A DNA stretch of 64,000 bases from positions 37,143 to 101,142 of the forward strand of contig NZ_JAIGNI010000014.1 of assembly GCF_026130175.1 (NCBI RefSeq). The letters are read 5' to 3'. Shown piece after piece: positions 54,537-63,968 of this stretch. This DNA comes from Lyngbya sp. CCAP 1446/10. Its GTDB lineage: Bacteria > Cyanobacteriota > Cyanobacteriia > Cyanobacteriales > Microcoleaceae. Each line of letters opens with the position of its first letter. Positions within the stretch are counted from its first letter, which is position 1. The translations under genes were made by a program, and so were the position numbers. The notes beneath the pieces were generated by a model. The model did not search any database, was not told the DNA's origin, and was given only the letters and a program-made list of their open reading frames with translations.

Positions 54537-56111
54537 ATGAGTGACGAAAGCATTAAGGGAAACCAACTCACCGAAAGTTGTACCAATTTAGTAGAACTCC
54601 TACAAAACAGAGCGTTACACCAACCTGAGCAGAAATATACATTTCTGTTAGACGGCAAAACTGAAACCGCCAGTTTGACTTATCGAGAGTTAGATGCGAT
54701 CGCCCGATCGCACGCGGCGCGGCTTCAGGCCTTGGGCCTGGGCGGCGAACGAGTCTTACTGCTTTTCGGGCCCGGATTGGACTATCTCGCCGCCTTTTTT
54801 GGATGTTTGTACGCCAAAGCGTGCGATCGTCAATCCCGAATCTCTAACGCAATGCCAGCCGCACGAAGTCGGAGAAATTTGGGTAGCTGGCGAAACAGTG
54901 GCGCGAGGCTATTGGAATCGCCCTGAAGAGACAGAAAAAACCTTTCAAGCATATCTTTCAGATACCAGCGAAGGGCCATTTTTGCGAACCGGAGATTTAG
55001 GCTTTTTACGCGACGGAGAACTGTTTGTTACAGGGCGACTCAAAGATTTGATTATCATCCGAGGTCGCAATTTTTACCCCCAAGATATAGAAAGAACGGC
55101 AGATCGCAGCCATCCCAGTTTGCGGCAGGGGGCGATCGCGGCATTCTCGGTAGAAGCTGATGGCGAAGAACAACTGATTATCGTGCAAGAATTAGAAGCT
55201 CGCAAAGCGCCGAATGATGCTGAAGAAATTATCAGCGCATCCGCTCCAGCATTGCTCAAGAATATGAAGTGCAAGCCTATGGAGTAGTGCTGATTAAGCC
55301 GGGAAGCATTCCGAAAACGACCAGCGGTAAAATTTAACGTCGCGCCGCCTATGCTGACTTTATAGCTGACAATTTGGAAGTTGTCGCCAGTAGCGTTTTA
55401 GAGATATCTGATTTTGTTGAAATAGAGAATCACTTCACGCGAGAAAATCTGCTAACAGCCGAGTTAGCAGAACGGCAGTCGCTTCTTGAGGCTTACCTTT
55501 GGCAGCAGGTAAATCGCCGGGGAATTCATTCCCCGGCTAATAGCCAAAGTCGGCTAAAGGCGACTGAAGATGAATCTTCAATCCACTTCAGTGCCAGGGG
55601 GAAAACGCAAAATATTATTGATCAACCGCTTAGTAGCTTTGGACTAGATTCTTTAAGAATTTTTGAGTTAAAAAATTAAATAGAGAGTGACTTGGGCGTT
55701 ACTGTATCGGTTGCCGATTTGTTTGAGGATAGGAGCATTGCTCGACTGGCAGTGCAAATTCTAGAGCAACTGACAGGAAATACCAAAGCAGTCGTCATTG
55801 GGCCAGTTTCTCGCTCACGCCATCTTTCCCTGTCTTTTGCTGAAGAGCGCTTATGGTTCTTTGACCAATTGGAACCTGGAAACCCCCTTTATAACCTCTG
55901 CGGTGCAGTTCGGATTACAGGACAGCTCAATGCAGAAATACTCAGGCAAAGTATTGAGAAAATTATCGAGCGGCACGAGGTTTTGAGAACTGCGTTTGCC
56001 GCTGTGGAAGGGCAACCGATACAGGTTGTCGCTGCTGCGGGCGATTGGACGCTGCCACTGATAGATTTGAGCGATCATCCCCTGCACTTGCAGGCAATTT
56101 TATTGAATTAA
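54537..56111 (+). pseudogene. Decayed FAAL-carrier-condensation (NRPS/PKS loading) gene
   Basis: From ATG at 54537 the fatty acyl-AMP ligase N-terminus is clear (CTNLVELLQNRALHQPEQKYTF, LTYRELDAIARSHAARLQAL) to LYAK near 54818. A large deletion removes the central ligase, and the frame resumes with HEVGEIWVAGETVARGYWNR, FLRTGDLGFLRDGELFVTGR and LIIIRGRNFYPQDIE. Near 55230 a one-base loss shifts frame into VVLIKPGSIPKTTSGKI, then a nonsense TAA stands where Gln is expected. An acyl-carrier remnant (SSFGLDSLRIFELKN then a second TAA) and a condensation-domain start (LSFAEERLWFFDQLEPGNPLYN, IIERHEVLRTAFA) end at 56111. At least four lesions, so the product cannot be made. It is the remains of a lipopeptide-type assembly-line gene. 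Confidence 0.85.
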
Positions 56112-56520
56112 TGCAATATTTAACACCAAAAATAGCAGCATTTAAAGATGCAAAAATCAATTAGTACGTAATCTTTATTTGCTCCAGTTTCTAAGTTTAA
56201 ATAGATGCCTTCATGTCTCAATAAATATGAAGATTTTGAGCATATATTGAGGAATGATATGAAAAATAGCACCGGAATTTATGTGGTCTTTGTAAATTGA
56301 ATATCTCAAAAATAAGAATTTAGGCTCGTAACTAATTATAATTTTAATCTTAATTTAAAATGTGTGATCAGCCATTGTGCCACAAATTATCCGCCATTAT
56401 GCCTAGACATCGGCTGGGATCGCGCTAAAATTAGAGAATCGCCGCCGAGAGGTGGCGGAAATTTGTTAGAAAAATAAACAATTAGCTTAAAATCGATGCA
56501 GAGATCTACGAATTGAACCA
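56112..56520. other. AT-rich intergenic region
   Basis: No gene recognised. It follows the truncated condensation domain, and the loss of the remaining assembly-line genes probably occurred here. Confidence 0.4.
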
Positions 56521-57099
56521 ATGAGTCAGACGATCCCAGAACTCCAAACAGAAGTCCACGCGCTACAAGCAGAAGTTGCCACCCTGCAAGAGTCGCGGGC
56601 AAAACTTTGCGTACAGCGCTCAGAGTGCCGAGTGACAGTCAGTTTTCCCAAGAATAATACTCCTGAGGGACTTGCCGAATTCCACCAGCAAAATGCTGCC
56701 TTTGGGGAGCAGTGGTTGCAGCAAATCCAGGAAATTGACCGAGAAACTCAAATTATTGAAAAGCAACTGCAAGCAAAACAGGCGGTACTCAATTACAAAC
56801 AAGACGAACTAGACAAATTGCTGGCCGGACAGCACTGGCAAGAAGTAGAAAACCACGTTCAAACCGGAGAAAAGCGCTTGCAAGCACAAGCTCGCAGAAT
56901 CAATCAAGCAGCAGCGCAACTAGAAGCAGAGATCCAAGCTTTGAAAGCCTTGTATGACGAACTCAATCCCAGTTATTCCGAGTGGTTTCAACAACCAACT
57001 CAAATTGTTGAATTTTCTGCAACAACTATTCCTTATGCTGCGGGTAGCAGCAGCGGGTTGATATTGGCCAATAAGGAGATTGAGTGGGATAAAAAATAG
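56521..57099 (+). CDS. Uncharacterised coiled-coil protein (192 residues)
   Basis: I do not recognise a family. Residues 5-40 (LQTEVHALQAEVATLQESRAKL) and 65-150 (QQIQEIDRETQIIEKQLQAKQAVLNYKQDELDKLLA...AQLEAEIQALKALYDELN) are strongly heptad-patterned coiled coils, followed by a short C-terminal tail ending LANKEIEWDKK. No signal peptide or membrane segment. It may be a structural or scaffolding protein; neighbours give no hint. Confidence 0.7.
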   Translation: MSQTIPELQTEVHALQAEVATLQESRAKLCVQRSECRVTVSFPKNNTPEGLAEFHQQNAAFGEQWLQQIQEIDRETQIIEKQLQAKQAVLNYKQDELDKLLAGQHWQEVENHVQTGEKRLQAQARRINQAAAQLEAEIQALKALYDELNPSYSEWFQQPTQIVEFSATTIPYAAGSSSGLILANKEIEWDKK

Positions 57100-57189
57100 T
57101 TGTAAATGATGAATTTTGGAGGTAAATCAGTGGGGTTGAATGTCGCCGTTGAGTTGGCAAATAAGTGTGACACCTTCGACGGCGACATT

Positions 57190-57277
57190 TATAGCCTTTC
57201 TCAGAAAGATCAGGTACGCGAACGGCATAGGGCATAGGCTTCCGTGGGCATACCTGACTTTTTTGAGAACCGCTATA
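57190..57277. repeat. 88-bp MITE-like element (family A, copy 3)
   Basis: Left end TATAGCCTTTCTCAGAAAGA and right end CTTTTTTGAGAACCGCTATA are inverted repeats like those at 9964-10070 and 44332-44517. It is the shortest and best-paired copy. Confidence 0.7.
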
Positions 57278-57341
57278 AAGGTTTTTACCTAATTTTTTAG
57301 GTGATCACTTCGGCAGTTTCATGGCTTGCGCATTGGTGGCT

Positions 57342-57405
57342 AGAAACCCGGTTTCTACCAGTTTTACGTTGAGTGACAAGAAATATAAAAAGAAACCGGG
57401 TTTCT
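57342..57405. repeat. Inverted pair of AGAAACCCGGTTTCT
   Basis: AGAAACCCGGTTTCT at 57342-57356 and its exact reverse complement AGAAACCGGGTTTCT at 57391-57405 sit upstream of the peptidase gene. This is a short repeat frequent in cyanobacterial intergenic DNA (recalled). Confidence 0.7.
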
Positions 57406-57481
57406 GAGTTAATTTTTTTTAACTCTGATGTCAAGGTAAAATCTAAAATCTAACAGTCTAAAATTTCAAATAGACTTACTG

Positions 57482-58519
57482 ATGAAACAATTGATTTGGA
57501 TAGCGCTATTTATTCTGGTTGCGGTGGCGGCTGTGGGTTGGGGTTCTGACTCATGGCAGCGATTGTCGGCTGTACCGGAAGTTTGGATCGATCGCAAAAT
57601 CAACATTTCTCAAAACCCGTCTCCCTCGCCGCTGATGGCTGAAAACAATACAGTCAATCTGCCAAAAGTTGACGCATCCCGGTTGTGGAAACACGTCGAG
57701 ATTTTAGCAGGAGAACGGGTGGCAGAACGCGATCGCACTTTCACGAGAGACTACATTTCGCAACAACTGAAAACTTTCGGATTTTCCCCAGAATTGCAGC
57801 CGTTCGATCGCGGAATCAACGTTTTCGCCGAAAGAAAAGGTAGTGACTCAAAGGCTGGGGCAATTCTCGTTGCTGCACACTATGATACTGTAACCAAGTC
57901 CCCCGGCGCTGACGACAATGCGACGGGAGTTGCAGCAGTTTTAGAAGTCGCAAGATTGCTGGGTGATCGTGCGACTTCTCGGACATTGCAAGTGGCATTT
58001 TTCGACCGGGAAGAAATCGGGCTTTTAGGTAGTTTAGCATTCGCGGGTAGCGCGGCACGGTTAAAAAATTTGCAGGGTGCGATCGTCCTGGATATGATCG
58101 GTTATGCCTGCCACACGCCGGGGTGTCAGCAATATCCCGAAGGATTGACACCGCAACCTTTTCTAGATGCAGCGGGGGTGACTTCTCCCGATAAGGGCGA
58201 GTTTATCGCTGTGATTGGGGATGCGGAACATCCGCTGTTGTTGGGTACTTTTGCGGAGTCGCCAAAAGCAGATTTACCGCCTGTGATGACGTTGCCGGTG
58301 CCACTGAAAGGGGTGCTGACTCCTGATGTTTTGCGCAGCGATCACGCGCCGTTCTGGTATAAAGGAGTTGGTGCTGTGTTGGTGACGGATACTGCAAATT
58401 TGCGATCGCCCCACTATCACCAGTCTACGGATACACTCGCAAATATCGATCGACCTTTTTTCGCCGGTTCCGCTCAAATTGTTGTCAATGCCACAGCTAA
58501 ACTATTGGAAATTCGGTAA
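57482..58519 (+). CDS. M28-family zinc metallopeptidase (aminopeptidase-like), membrane-anchored or secreted
   Basis: Protein of 345 residues with an N-terminal hydrophobic segment (LIWIALFILVAVAAVGW) and a peptidase M28 domain. The two-zinc site is visible: His/Asp in AAHYDTV, Asp in SPGADDNATGVA, Glu-Glu in FFDREEIGLLGS (catalytic base plus ligand), Asp in VLDMIGYACH, and the C-terminal His in RSDHAPFWYKG. It would remove N-terminal residues or related groups from peptides outside the cytoplasm. It stands alone between repeats and the FHA-ABC gene. The frame is intact. Confidence 0.9.
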   Translation: MKQLIWIALFILVAVAAVGWGSDSWQRLSAVPEVWIDRKINISQNPSPSPLMAENNTVNLPKVDASRLWKHVEILAGERVAERDRTFTRDYISQQLKTFGFSPELQPFDRGINVFAERKGSDSKAGAILVAAHYDTVTKSPGADDNATGVAAVLEVARLLGDRATSRTLQVAFFDREEIGLLGSLAFAGSAARLKNLQGAIVLDMIGYACHTPGCQQYPEGLTPQPFLDAAGVTSPDKGEFIAVIGDAEHPLLLGTFAESPKADLPPVMTLPVPLKGVLTPDVLRSDHAPFWYKGVGAVLVTDTANLRSPHYHQSTDTLANIDRPFFAGSAQIVVNATAKLLEIR

Positions 58520-58669
58520 TTGGTAATTGATAATTGGTAATACAAGTTTAAGGTTCGCAATGGGCACTAGATATTTAGAAAAACTCCAGAAGTTTTAAAA
58601 TAAATAAGTTAATTGTTGCCTGAGTTTTGATATGCTGACAAACGTGAGTGTAAAAAACGCAATTTAAAT

Positions 58670-61024
58670 ATGATAGGTAAAATAGGACAACCGACTGCTG
58701 TCAGCGATCGTCCTTATTTAGTATTAACGTGTCAAGATAAAAGCATACAGTTAGAGTTAAAACAGTCGCAGCACGTATTGGGGCGCGATCGCACTCGTGC
58801 TGATTTAGTGCTTCCCGAACCGTGGCGGGCAGTTTCCGGCGTTCACGCTGTGTTGCGCCAAATTGGGGATAATTACTGGATTTACGACGGTGACGGGCAG
58901 CGGCCGAGCACTAATGGCTTATTTGTCGATCGCACTCGCATCACTCCCAACGACGGTTATTGTCTGAAAAACGGTACAGAAATTAACATCGGTCTCGATC
59001 CCAAAAATCAAGTTTTGGTGACTTATTTTAATCCGCTGGCGAATCAAATCTTTCCCGCCAGCAAACAGTCAATTCCTCTCAGCAATCGATCGGTTTTGTT
59101 GGGTCGCGATCCAAATGCTTCGCTGCAATTAGATGCGCCACTGGTTTCTAGACGACACGCGACAATCGATGCTGACAGTCGCGGCAATTATATTTTACGC
59201 GATCACAGTGTTAACGGCGTTTTTGTCAACGGTCAGCGCATCACAAATTCTGTACAGTTGGCCGAGGGAGATGCGATTCGGATCGGCCCGTTTACTCTAA
59301 CTTACCGCAGCAATACGTTAGAGGTGCAAGACCGAGGCAATCAAATTCGCTTGGATGCTGACAGTCTGGTGATTCCCAAGCGTTTGGATTGTATCACTTT
59401 GGCGATCGAACCGGGGCAGTTTGTGGCTTTAGTCGGCGGTAGCGGTGCGGGAAAATCTACTTTAATGCGGACGCTTTTAGGTATCGAGAAAACTACTCAG
59501 GGCGCTGTGTTTCTCAATGGTGATAATCTGCGCGAAAACTTCAATATTTATCGTAATCAAATTGGTTACGTGCCTCAAGATGATATTATTCACGCAGATT
59601 TGACAGTAGAAGAAGTCTTGAGTTATGCAGCTAAATTGCGCTTACCTCCCGATACAGATGTTAAGCAAGTAGTCACAAAAACTTTAGAAGATATTGAAAT
59701 GACTCACCGCCGCACTGCTTTTGTCAAAGAACTTAGCGGGGGACAGCGAAAACGGGTCAGCATCGGAGTTGAACTGTTAGCAGATCCGAAACTTTTCTTT
59801 TTGGACGAACCGACTTCGGGGCTAGATCCGGGTTTGGACAAGAAGATGATGCAACTGCTACGCAAGTTGGCGAGTCAAGGCCGGACGGTGATTCTGGTGA
59901 CTCACGCGACGGCAAATATCACGATGTGCGATCGTATTGTGTTTATGGGGCGTGGCGGACGGCTTTGTTACTTCGGCCCACCCACAGAATCGCTAGATTT
60001 TTTCGATATCAAAACCGACGATTTTGCCGACATTTACAACGAATTAGAAACAGGAGAAACCAATGTTCAAAGCTGGGCAGAAAAGTTCAATAAATCTCCA
60101 TACTATCAGCGCTACATTGTCAACCACTTCAGCAGCGGCAACGCAGGAAAAAAACAAGCACCTCCCAAGCCAAACTCTGTATCTTTTATCAAACAACTCG
60201 TTCTGCTCGCCCAGCGCTATTTTCAGCTTATTTCCCGCGACTTAGTTAACTTGAGTTTAGCTCTTTTAACGGCTCCGATCGGGATTAGTTTGCTGCGGCT
60301 TGCCGTCAGAGATAAAGACCCATTAATTGGCGCGCCGGAGGCAACTTTAGCACCTTTAGCGATGCGAGTTTTGTTTGTATTTACCTGTGCGGCTATTTGG
60401 GTCGGACTGGCAACTTCTCTACAAGAAATTGTCAAGGAATCTGCTATTTATTTGCGCGAACGTTTGGTAAATTTAGGATTATTTGCTTATTTGGGTTCAA
60501 AATTTTTCATACTTTCCGGCTTAGCAGTCTTGCAAACGCTGTTGATGGTAGGAGTTATTCTGATTGCTTTTAAATCCCCAGAACCGAGTTTAATTTCCTG
60601 GCCAGTGGGAGCAGCTATTACCACATTTTTGACCTTAATGAGCTGCATAAGTCTCGGATTGCTGGTTTCTGCGATCGTCAAAAATGGCTCTCAAGCTAAC
60701 AGCGCTTTACCTCTAATATTGCTACCTCAGATTATTTTCTCTGGAGTATTGTTTAAGATGGAAGGTGTGGCGAGCAAATTTTCTTGGCTGATGTTAAGCC
60801 GCTGGTCTGTGGGCGCTTACGGCTCTTTAGTTAATGTGAATTCGCTGGTTCCCGCACCTACTACATTGCCGGACGGAAGCACACTTCCTCAGCCGTTTGT
60901 GCCTACTCCTGTTTACGATCCAACGTGGGAGAATTTGAGTTTAAATTGGGGAATTTTGTGCGTGCATATTTTGGTTTATTTGATGTTGACTCTGTGGTTG
61001 CAGAAGCGGAAAGATATTTTATGA
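58670..61024 (+). CDS. FHA-domain ABC transporter (ABCG-like ATPase-permease fusion)
   Basis: Protein of 784 residues. Two FHA domains (about 25-120, HVLGRDRTRADLVLP...GVHAVLR; about 143-220, VLLGRDPNASLQLDAPLVSRRHATID) precede an ABC ATPase with Walker A VALVGGSGAGKST near 258, signature LSGGQRKRVSIG near 358 and Walker B LFFLDEPTSGLDPG. An ABC2-type permease of about six helices (from about 510) ends with an RKDIL tail. This half-transporter would work as a dimer and export lipids or other hydrophobic compounds. FHA domains bind phosphothreonine, so a Ser/Thr kinase probably controls it. Its TGA overlaps the next gene's ATG by 4 bases. Confidence 0.93.
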   Translation: MIGKIGQPTAVSDRPYLVLTCQDKSIQLELKQSQHVLGRDRTRADLVLPEPWRAVSGVHAVLRQIGDNYWIYDGDGQRPSTNGLFVDRTRITPNDGYCLKNGTEINIGLDPKNQVLVTYFNPLANQIFPASKQSIPLSNRSVLLGRDPNASLQLDAPLVSRRHATIDADSRGNYILRDHSVNGVFVNGQRITNSVQLAEGDAIRIGPFTLTYRSNTLEVQDRGNQIRLDADSLVIPKRLDCITLAIEPGQFVALVGGSGAGKSTLMRTLLGIEKTTQGAVFLNGDNLRENFNIYRNQIGYVPQDDIIHADLTVEEVLSYAAKLRLPPDTDVKQVVTKTLEDIEMTHRRTAFVKELSGGQRKRVSIGVELLADPKLFFLDEPTSGLDPGLDKKMMQLLRKLASQGRTVILVTHATANITMCDRIVFMGRGGRLCYFGPPTESLDFFDIKTDDFADIYNELETGETNVQSWAEKFNKSPYYQRYIVNHFSSGNAGKKQAPPKPNSVSFIKQLVLLAQRYFQLISRDLVNLSLALLTAPIGISLLRLAVRDKDPLIGAPEATLAPLAMRVLFVFTCAAIWVGLATSLQEIVKESAIYLRERLVNLGLFAYLGSKFFILSGLAVLQTLLMVGVILIAFKSPEPSLISWPVGAAITTFLTLMSCISLGLLVSAIVKNGSQANSALPLILLPQIIFSGVLFKMEGVASKFSWLMLSRWSVGAYGSLVNVNSLVPAPTTLPDGSTLPQPFVPTPVYDPTWENLSLNWGILCVHILVYLMLTLWLQKRKDIL

Positions 61025-61470
61025 ATTATTGGCTGATGAAGTCGGAACCGGATGTTTATAGTATTGCGGATTTGAAGGGCGATAAAATCTCTATTTGGGA
61101 CGGCGTTCGCAATTATCAAGCTCGCAATTTTATGCGGGAAATGAGTCCGGGAGATTTAGTATTTTTTTACCATTCTAATACTAAAAATCCGGGAATTGTC
61201 GGGTTAGCGCGCGTCGTGGAAACTGGGATTGCTGATCCGACTCAGTTTGATATGAATAGCGAATATTATGATGCTAAATCGCAGATTGATGCTCCTCGCT
61301 GGCAAACTGTGAGAGTTGAGTTTGCTGAGGAATTTACTAAGTTAATATCTTTGGATGAACTGAAAGCAAAATTTACTGCTGATGAGATTTTGGTTGTGAG
61401 AAAAGGTAATCGGTTGTCGGTGATGCCGATATCTGAAAGTGCGGCGCAGAAGATTTTGAAGGTGAGATAA
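61021..61470 (+). CDS. EVE-domain protein (PUA-like fold)
   Basis: Protein of 149 residues from ATG at 61021 (MNYWLMKSEPDVYSIADLKGD), overlapping the transporter stop as ATGA; a longer frame from 60925 translates transporter sequence in another frame. It has the EVE fold signature (MKSEPDVYSIxDLK, WDGVRNYQARNFMREMSPGDLVFFYHSNTKNPGIVGLARV). EVE domains bind modified bases and often join defence or RNA-modification systems; stand-alone thymocyte-nuclear-protein-1-like versions like this one are widespread. Translational coupling to the FHA-ABC gene is unexplained. Confidence 0.9.
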   Translation: MNYWLMKSEPDVYSIADLKGDKISIWDGVRNYQARNFMREMSPGDLVFFYHSNTKNPGIVGLARVVETGIADPTQFDMNSEYYDAKSQIDAPRWQTVRVEFAEEFTKLISLDELKAKFTADEILVVRKGNRLSVMPISESAAQKILKVR

Positions 61471-61554
61471 TCATAGCTGAGTCGGGTGCGTCAGCCGATC
61501 GCCATTTTATCAAAAATTGAGCAGATTCAAGCTGACACACCCTACAATTATTAA

Positions 61555-62595
61555 CTAAAGACCGGCCGCGCAAACGGCCGCTCCAATTAACCCTACATTG
61601 TCATTCAAAACTACCTGAACTGGCATCATTTCTAACAGCGAATCCATCCGACCTTTGTGAGTAAAAGCTCGCATAAAACCCCCTTCTAGAATCAGTGGCA
61701 AAATCTTTGCAGCGATGCCGCCGGCGATGTAAAAACCGCCATAAGGTAGAAGTGACACAGCCATATTTCCCGCCACCGCACCGTAAGCTTCTACAAACAT
61801 TTGCATTGTTTGTTCCGAAAGCCGATCGCACTTTTGGAGTGCAGCCTGCGCAATTGTCGCCCCTGGATCGATAGTTTTCTCGCTTTTACCAATTTCGGAC
61901 TCCCATTTTCTAATCATTTCCCCCACCTCGGCTGATTCAGGAGCAAACTTTCTGTCCCGCAAAAACTGGTAAATTGAAACAATCCCCTGTCCCGAAACTA
62001 CACGCTCGATCGATATTCTTTGAATGTCATGTTTTGCTAACAAATATTTCAGCAAATCAAACTCCAACTGCGAGCGAGGAGCAAAGTCAGCGTGTCCCCC
62101 TTCCGAAGAAAAAACCCTGATACCATTTGCTTCAGGAATTGCAAAACAATTGCCCAAACCAGTACCCGCACCAATAACAGCAATTGGATCGTGTTGGCGG
62201 GGTTTTCCTACTTGCAAAGTGTGCAAATCTTTAGCCTCCAAACCACACACACCGTAGCCAACCGCCACAAAATCATTAATCAAACTGACGCGGGATATGC
62301 CTAATTCTTGTTTCAGACGATGAGCTTCCAGCACCCAAGGCAAATTAGTCAGTTTGGCGGTGTTGTTGACTACCGGCCCGGCGATCGCAAAACAAGCTTT
62401 TTCCGGTGCCGGCGCCAAATTCAACTTAATCGCAGCTTCCGCCAAAAACTGCTGAACTATCGGCACTAAATCTGGAAATTCTCCGCTCGGATAGCGACAC
62501 TCATAAAGAGCATTCATTTCACCATCAGCAGTCCTTTCTACCAATCGCAAAATAGTTTTAGTTCCGCCAATGTCACCAGCTAATAATAATGCCAT
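61555..62595 (-). CDS. glk: Glucokinase
   Basis: Protein of 346 residues of the Glk (ROK-unrelated, Pfam Glucokinase) type. Phosphate-binding GDIGGTKTILRLVE lies at the N-terminus, and the sugar-binding LINDFVAVGYGVCGL and GAGTGLGNCF, SSEGGHADFAPRS and AGGIAAKILPLILEGGFMRAFTHKGR blocks follow. It phosphorylates glucose with ATP to glucose-6-phosphate in the cytoplasm. The gene lies 35 bases downstream of the glycogen-debranching enzyme on the same strand, so free glucose from glycogen breakdown is a sensible substrate source. Confidence 0.94.
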   Translation of the reverse strand: MALLLAGDIGGTKTILRLVERTADGEMNALYECRYPSGEFPDLVPIVQQFLAEAAIKLNLAPAPEKACFAIAGPVVNNTAKLTNLPWVLEAHRLKQELGISRVSLINDFVAVGYGVCGLEAKDLHTLQVGKPRQHDPIAVIGAGTGLGNCFAIPEANGIRVFSSEGGHADFAPRSQLEFDLLKYLLAKHDIQRISIERVVSGQGIVSIYQFLRDRKFAPESAEVGEMIRKWESEIGKSEKTIDPGATIAQAALQKCDRLSEQTMQMFVEAYGAVAGNMAVSLLPYGGFYIAGGIAAKILPLILEGGFMRAFTHKGRMDSLLEMMPVQVVLNDNVGLIGAAVCAAGL

Positions 62596-62630
62596 AAACT
62601 TCTTATTGAATTAAAGATCGCATTCCCCAT

Positions 62631-63935
62631 TTAAACACCCATAGTATTAATTGCCAACCAAGCCCGCAGCACCTCAGCCACAGTCCAAGCTTGAGCCGTG
62701 CAGCCCCGTGGCGAGTGCGGGGCGTCGCCCTCAAAAATTTCGCCCAAACTGCCAACTCCGCTGGCCATTATATGATGTGCCATCGGTGCGAGGAATTCGC
62801 GAGCTTGTGCTGGGTCTTTGTATACGTGCAAGTGCGCCAAGACAAACGGGCCAATCAGCCAGCCCCAAGCTGTGCCCTGGTGATAGGCGCTGTCGCGCTG
62901 CAATTGGTCGCCTCCATAGGTGGCGCGGTACTGCGGGTGTTGCGGCGAGAGACTGCGGAGGCCGTGGGAAGTGAGAAGCCCCTCAGCGCAGCCGTCCACT
63001 ACTGCGCGCTGCTGGATGGGCGTGAGTAACGGTATATAGCGGGTTTCCTGGCGCGTCCCCGCTGACAAGGAGTTGGCGGAGTGCGGATAAATCGAGTCCA
63101 GGGGCAGGGAAACGGCGAATATTTGATTGGGGCGCAGGGAGCTATCATGTCCGTCGGGGCCGTCCAGAACGTCGTAGCAGTAACTGGTTGAGTCGTTCCA
63201 GAAGCGAGGGAATCCGGCGGCGGTGCGATCGCCCAACTGCTGATATTCATTGTGAGACTTGCCCAATTTTCGAGCAAAACTTGCCATAGCTTGTACAGCA
63301 TTGTACCAAAGCGCGCTGAGTTCGATCGGCTTACCAATCCTAGGCGTGACCACCCAATCGCCGATTTTCGCATCCATCCAAGTCAATTGCACGCCAGTTT
63401 CCCCCGCGTACACTAAACCGTCGTCAGGATCGACGCGGATGTTATACCGAGTTCCCTGTACGTGCCAGTCTACAATCTCACATAGTGTCGGCCAAAGTTC
63501 GGTCAAAAGTTCATCGTCGCCGGTGCAGTCGTAGTAAGCGCGAATTGCCTCAAAGTACCATAGCGTCGCGTCTGCGGTGTTATATTCCGGTGCGCCGCCC
63601 GCATCCGGGAAGCGGTTCGGCAGCATTCCCCGATCGACATACCGCCCAAAAGTCCGTAAAATCGATCGCGCAATATCCCATCGCCCGGTACAGATTGTGA
63701 GGCCGGGTAGGGCGATCGTGGTATCGCGTCCCCAGTCGCTAAACCAGGGATATCCGGCGATGATCGTTTTGCCCTCTGGTTCCTGGGGCTGCGGGCGGTT
63801 GACGATAAATTGGTCGGCTGCTAGCACTAAGTGATTGATCCAGTCGGGAGATTCACTCACTTTTGACCACTTTTGCAGCAATGCTCGATCGCCCGCGCGG
63901 CGCGTTTCTAAAGCTGCATCGCCGTTTAACACCAA
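62631..63935 (-). CDS. Amylo-alpha-1,6-glucosidase / glycogen-debranching enzyme, C-terminal part (5' end uncertain)
   Basis: From a GTG at 63935 the protein has 434 residues forming an (alpha/alpha)6 glycosidase domain: IAGYPWFSDWGRDTTIALPGLTICTGRW (catalytic-acid region), NTADATLWYFEAIRAYYDCTGDD, QLTWMDAKIGDWVVTPRIGKPIELSALWYNA, YHQGTAWGWLIGPF, GSLGEIFEGDAPHSPRGCTAQAWTVAEVLRAW. Family members are about 650-730 residues with an extra N-terminal domain. The frame is open upstream through an octamer repeat to the window edge, so the true start probably lies outside, or the N-terminus has been lost. It works on glycogen branch points, paired with glucokinase downstream. Confidence 0.85.
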   Translation of the reverse strand: MVLNGDAALETRRAGDRALLQKWSKVSESPDWINHLVLAADQFIVNRPQPQEPEGKTIIAGYPWFSDWGRDTTIALPGLTICTGRWDIARSILRTFGRYVDRGMLPNRFPDAGGAPEYNTADATLWYFEAIRAYYDCTGDDELLTELWPTLCEIVDWHVQGTRYNIRVDPDDGLVYAGETGVQLTWMDAKIGDWVVTPRIGKPIELSALWYNAVQAMASFARKLGKSHNEYQQLGDRTAAGFPRFWNDSTSYCYDVLDGPDGHDSSLRPNQIFAVSLPLDSIYPHSANSLSAGTRQETRYIPLLTPIQQRAVVDGCAEGLLTSHGLRSLSPQHPQYRATYGGDQLQRDSAYHQGTAWGWLIGPFVLAHLHVYKDPAQAREFLAPMAHHIMASGVGSLGEIFEGDAPHSPRGCTAQAWTVAEVLRAWLAINTMGV

Positions 63936-63968
63936 AGCCGAGTTTACTCCCCCCTGAATGTTAGTCGT

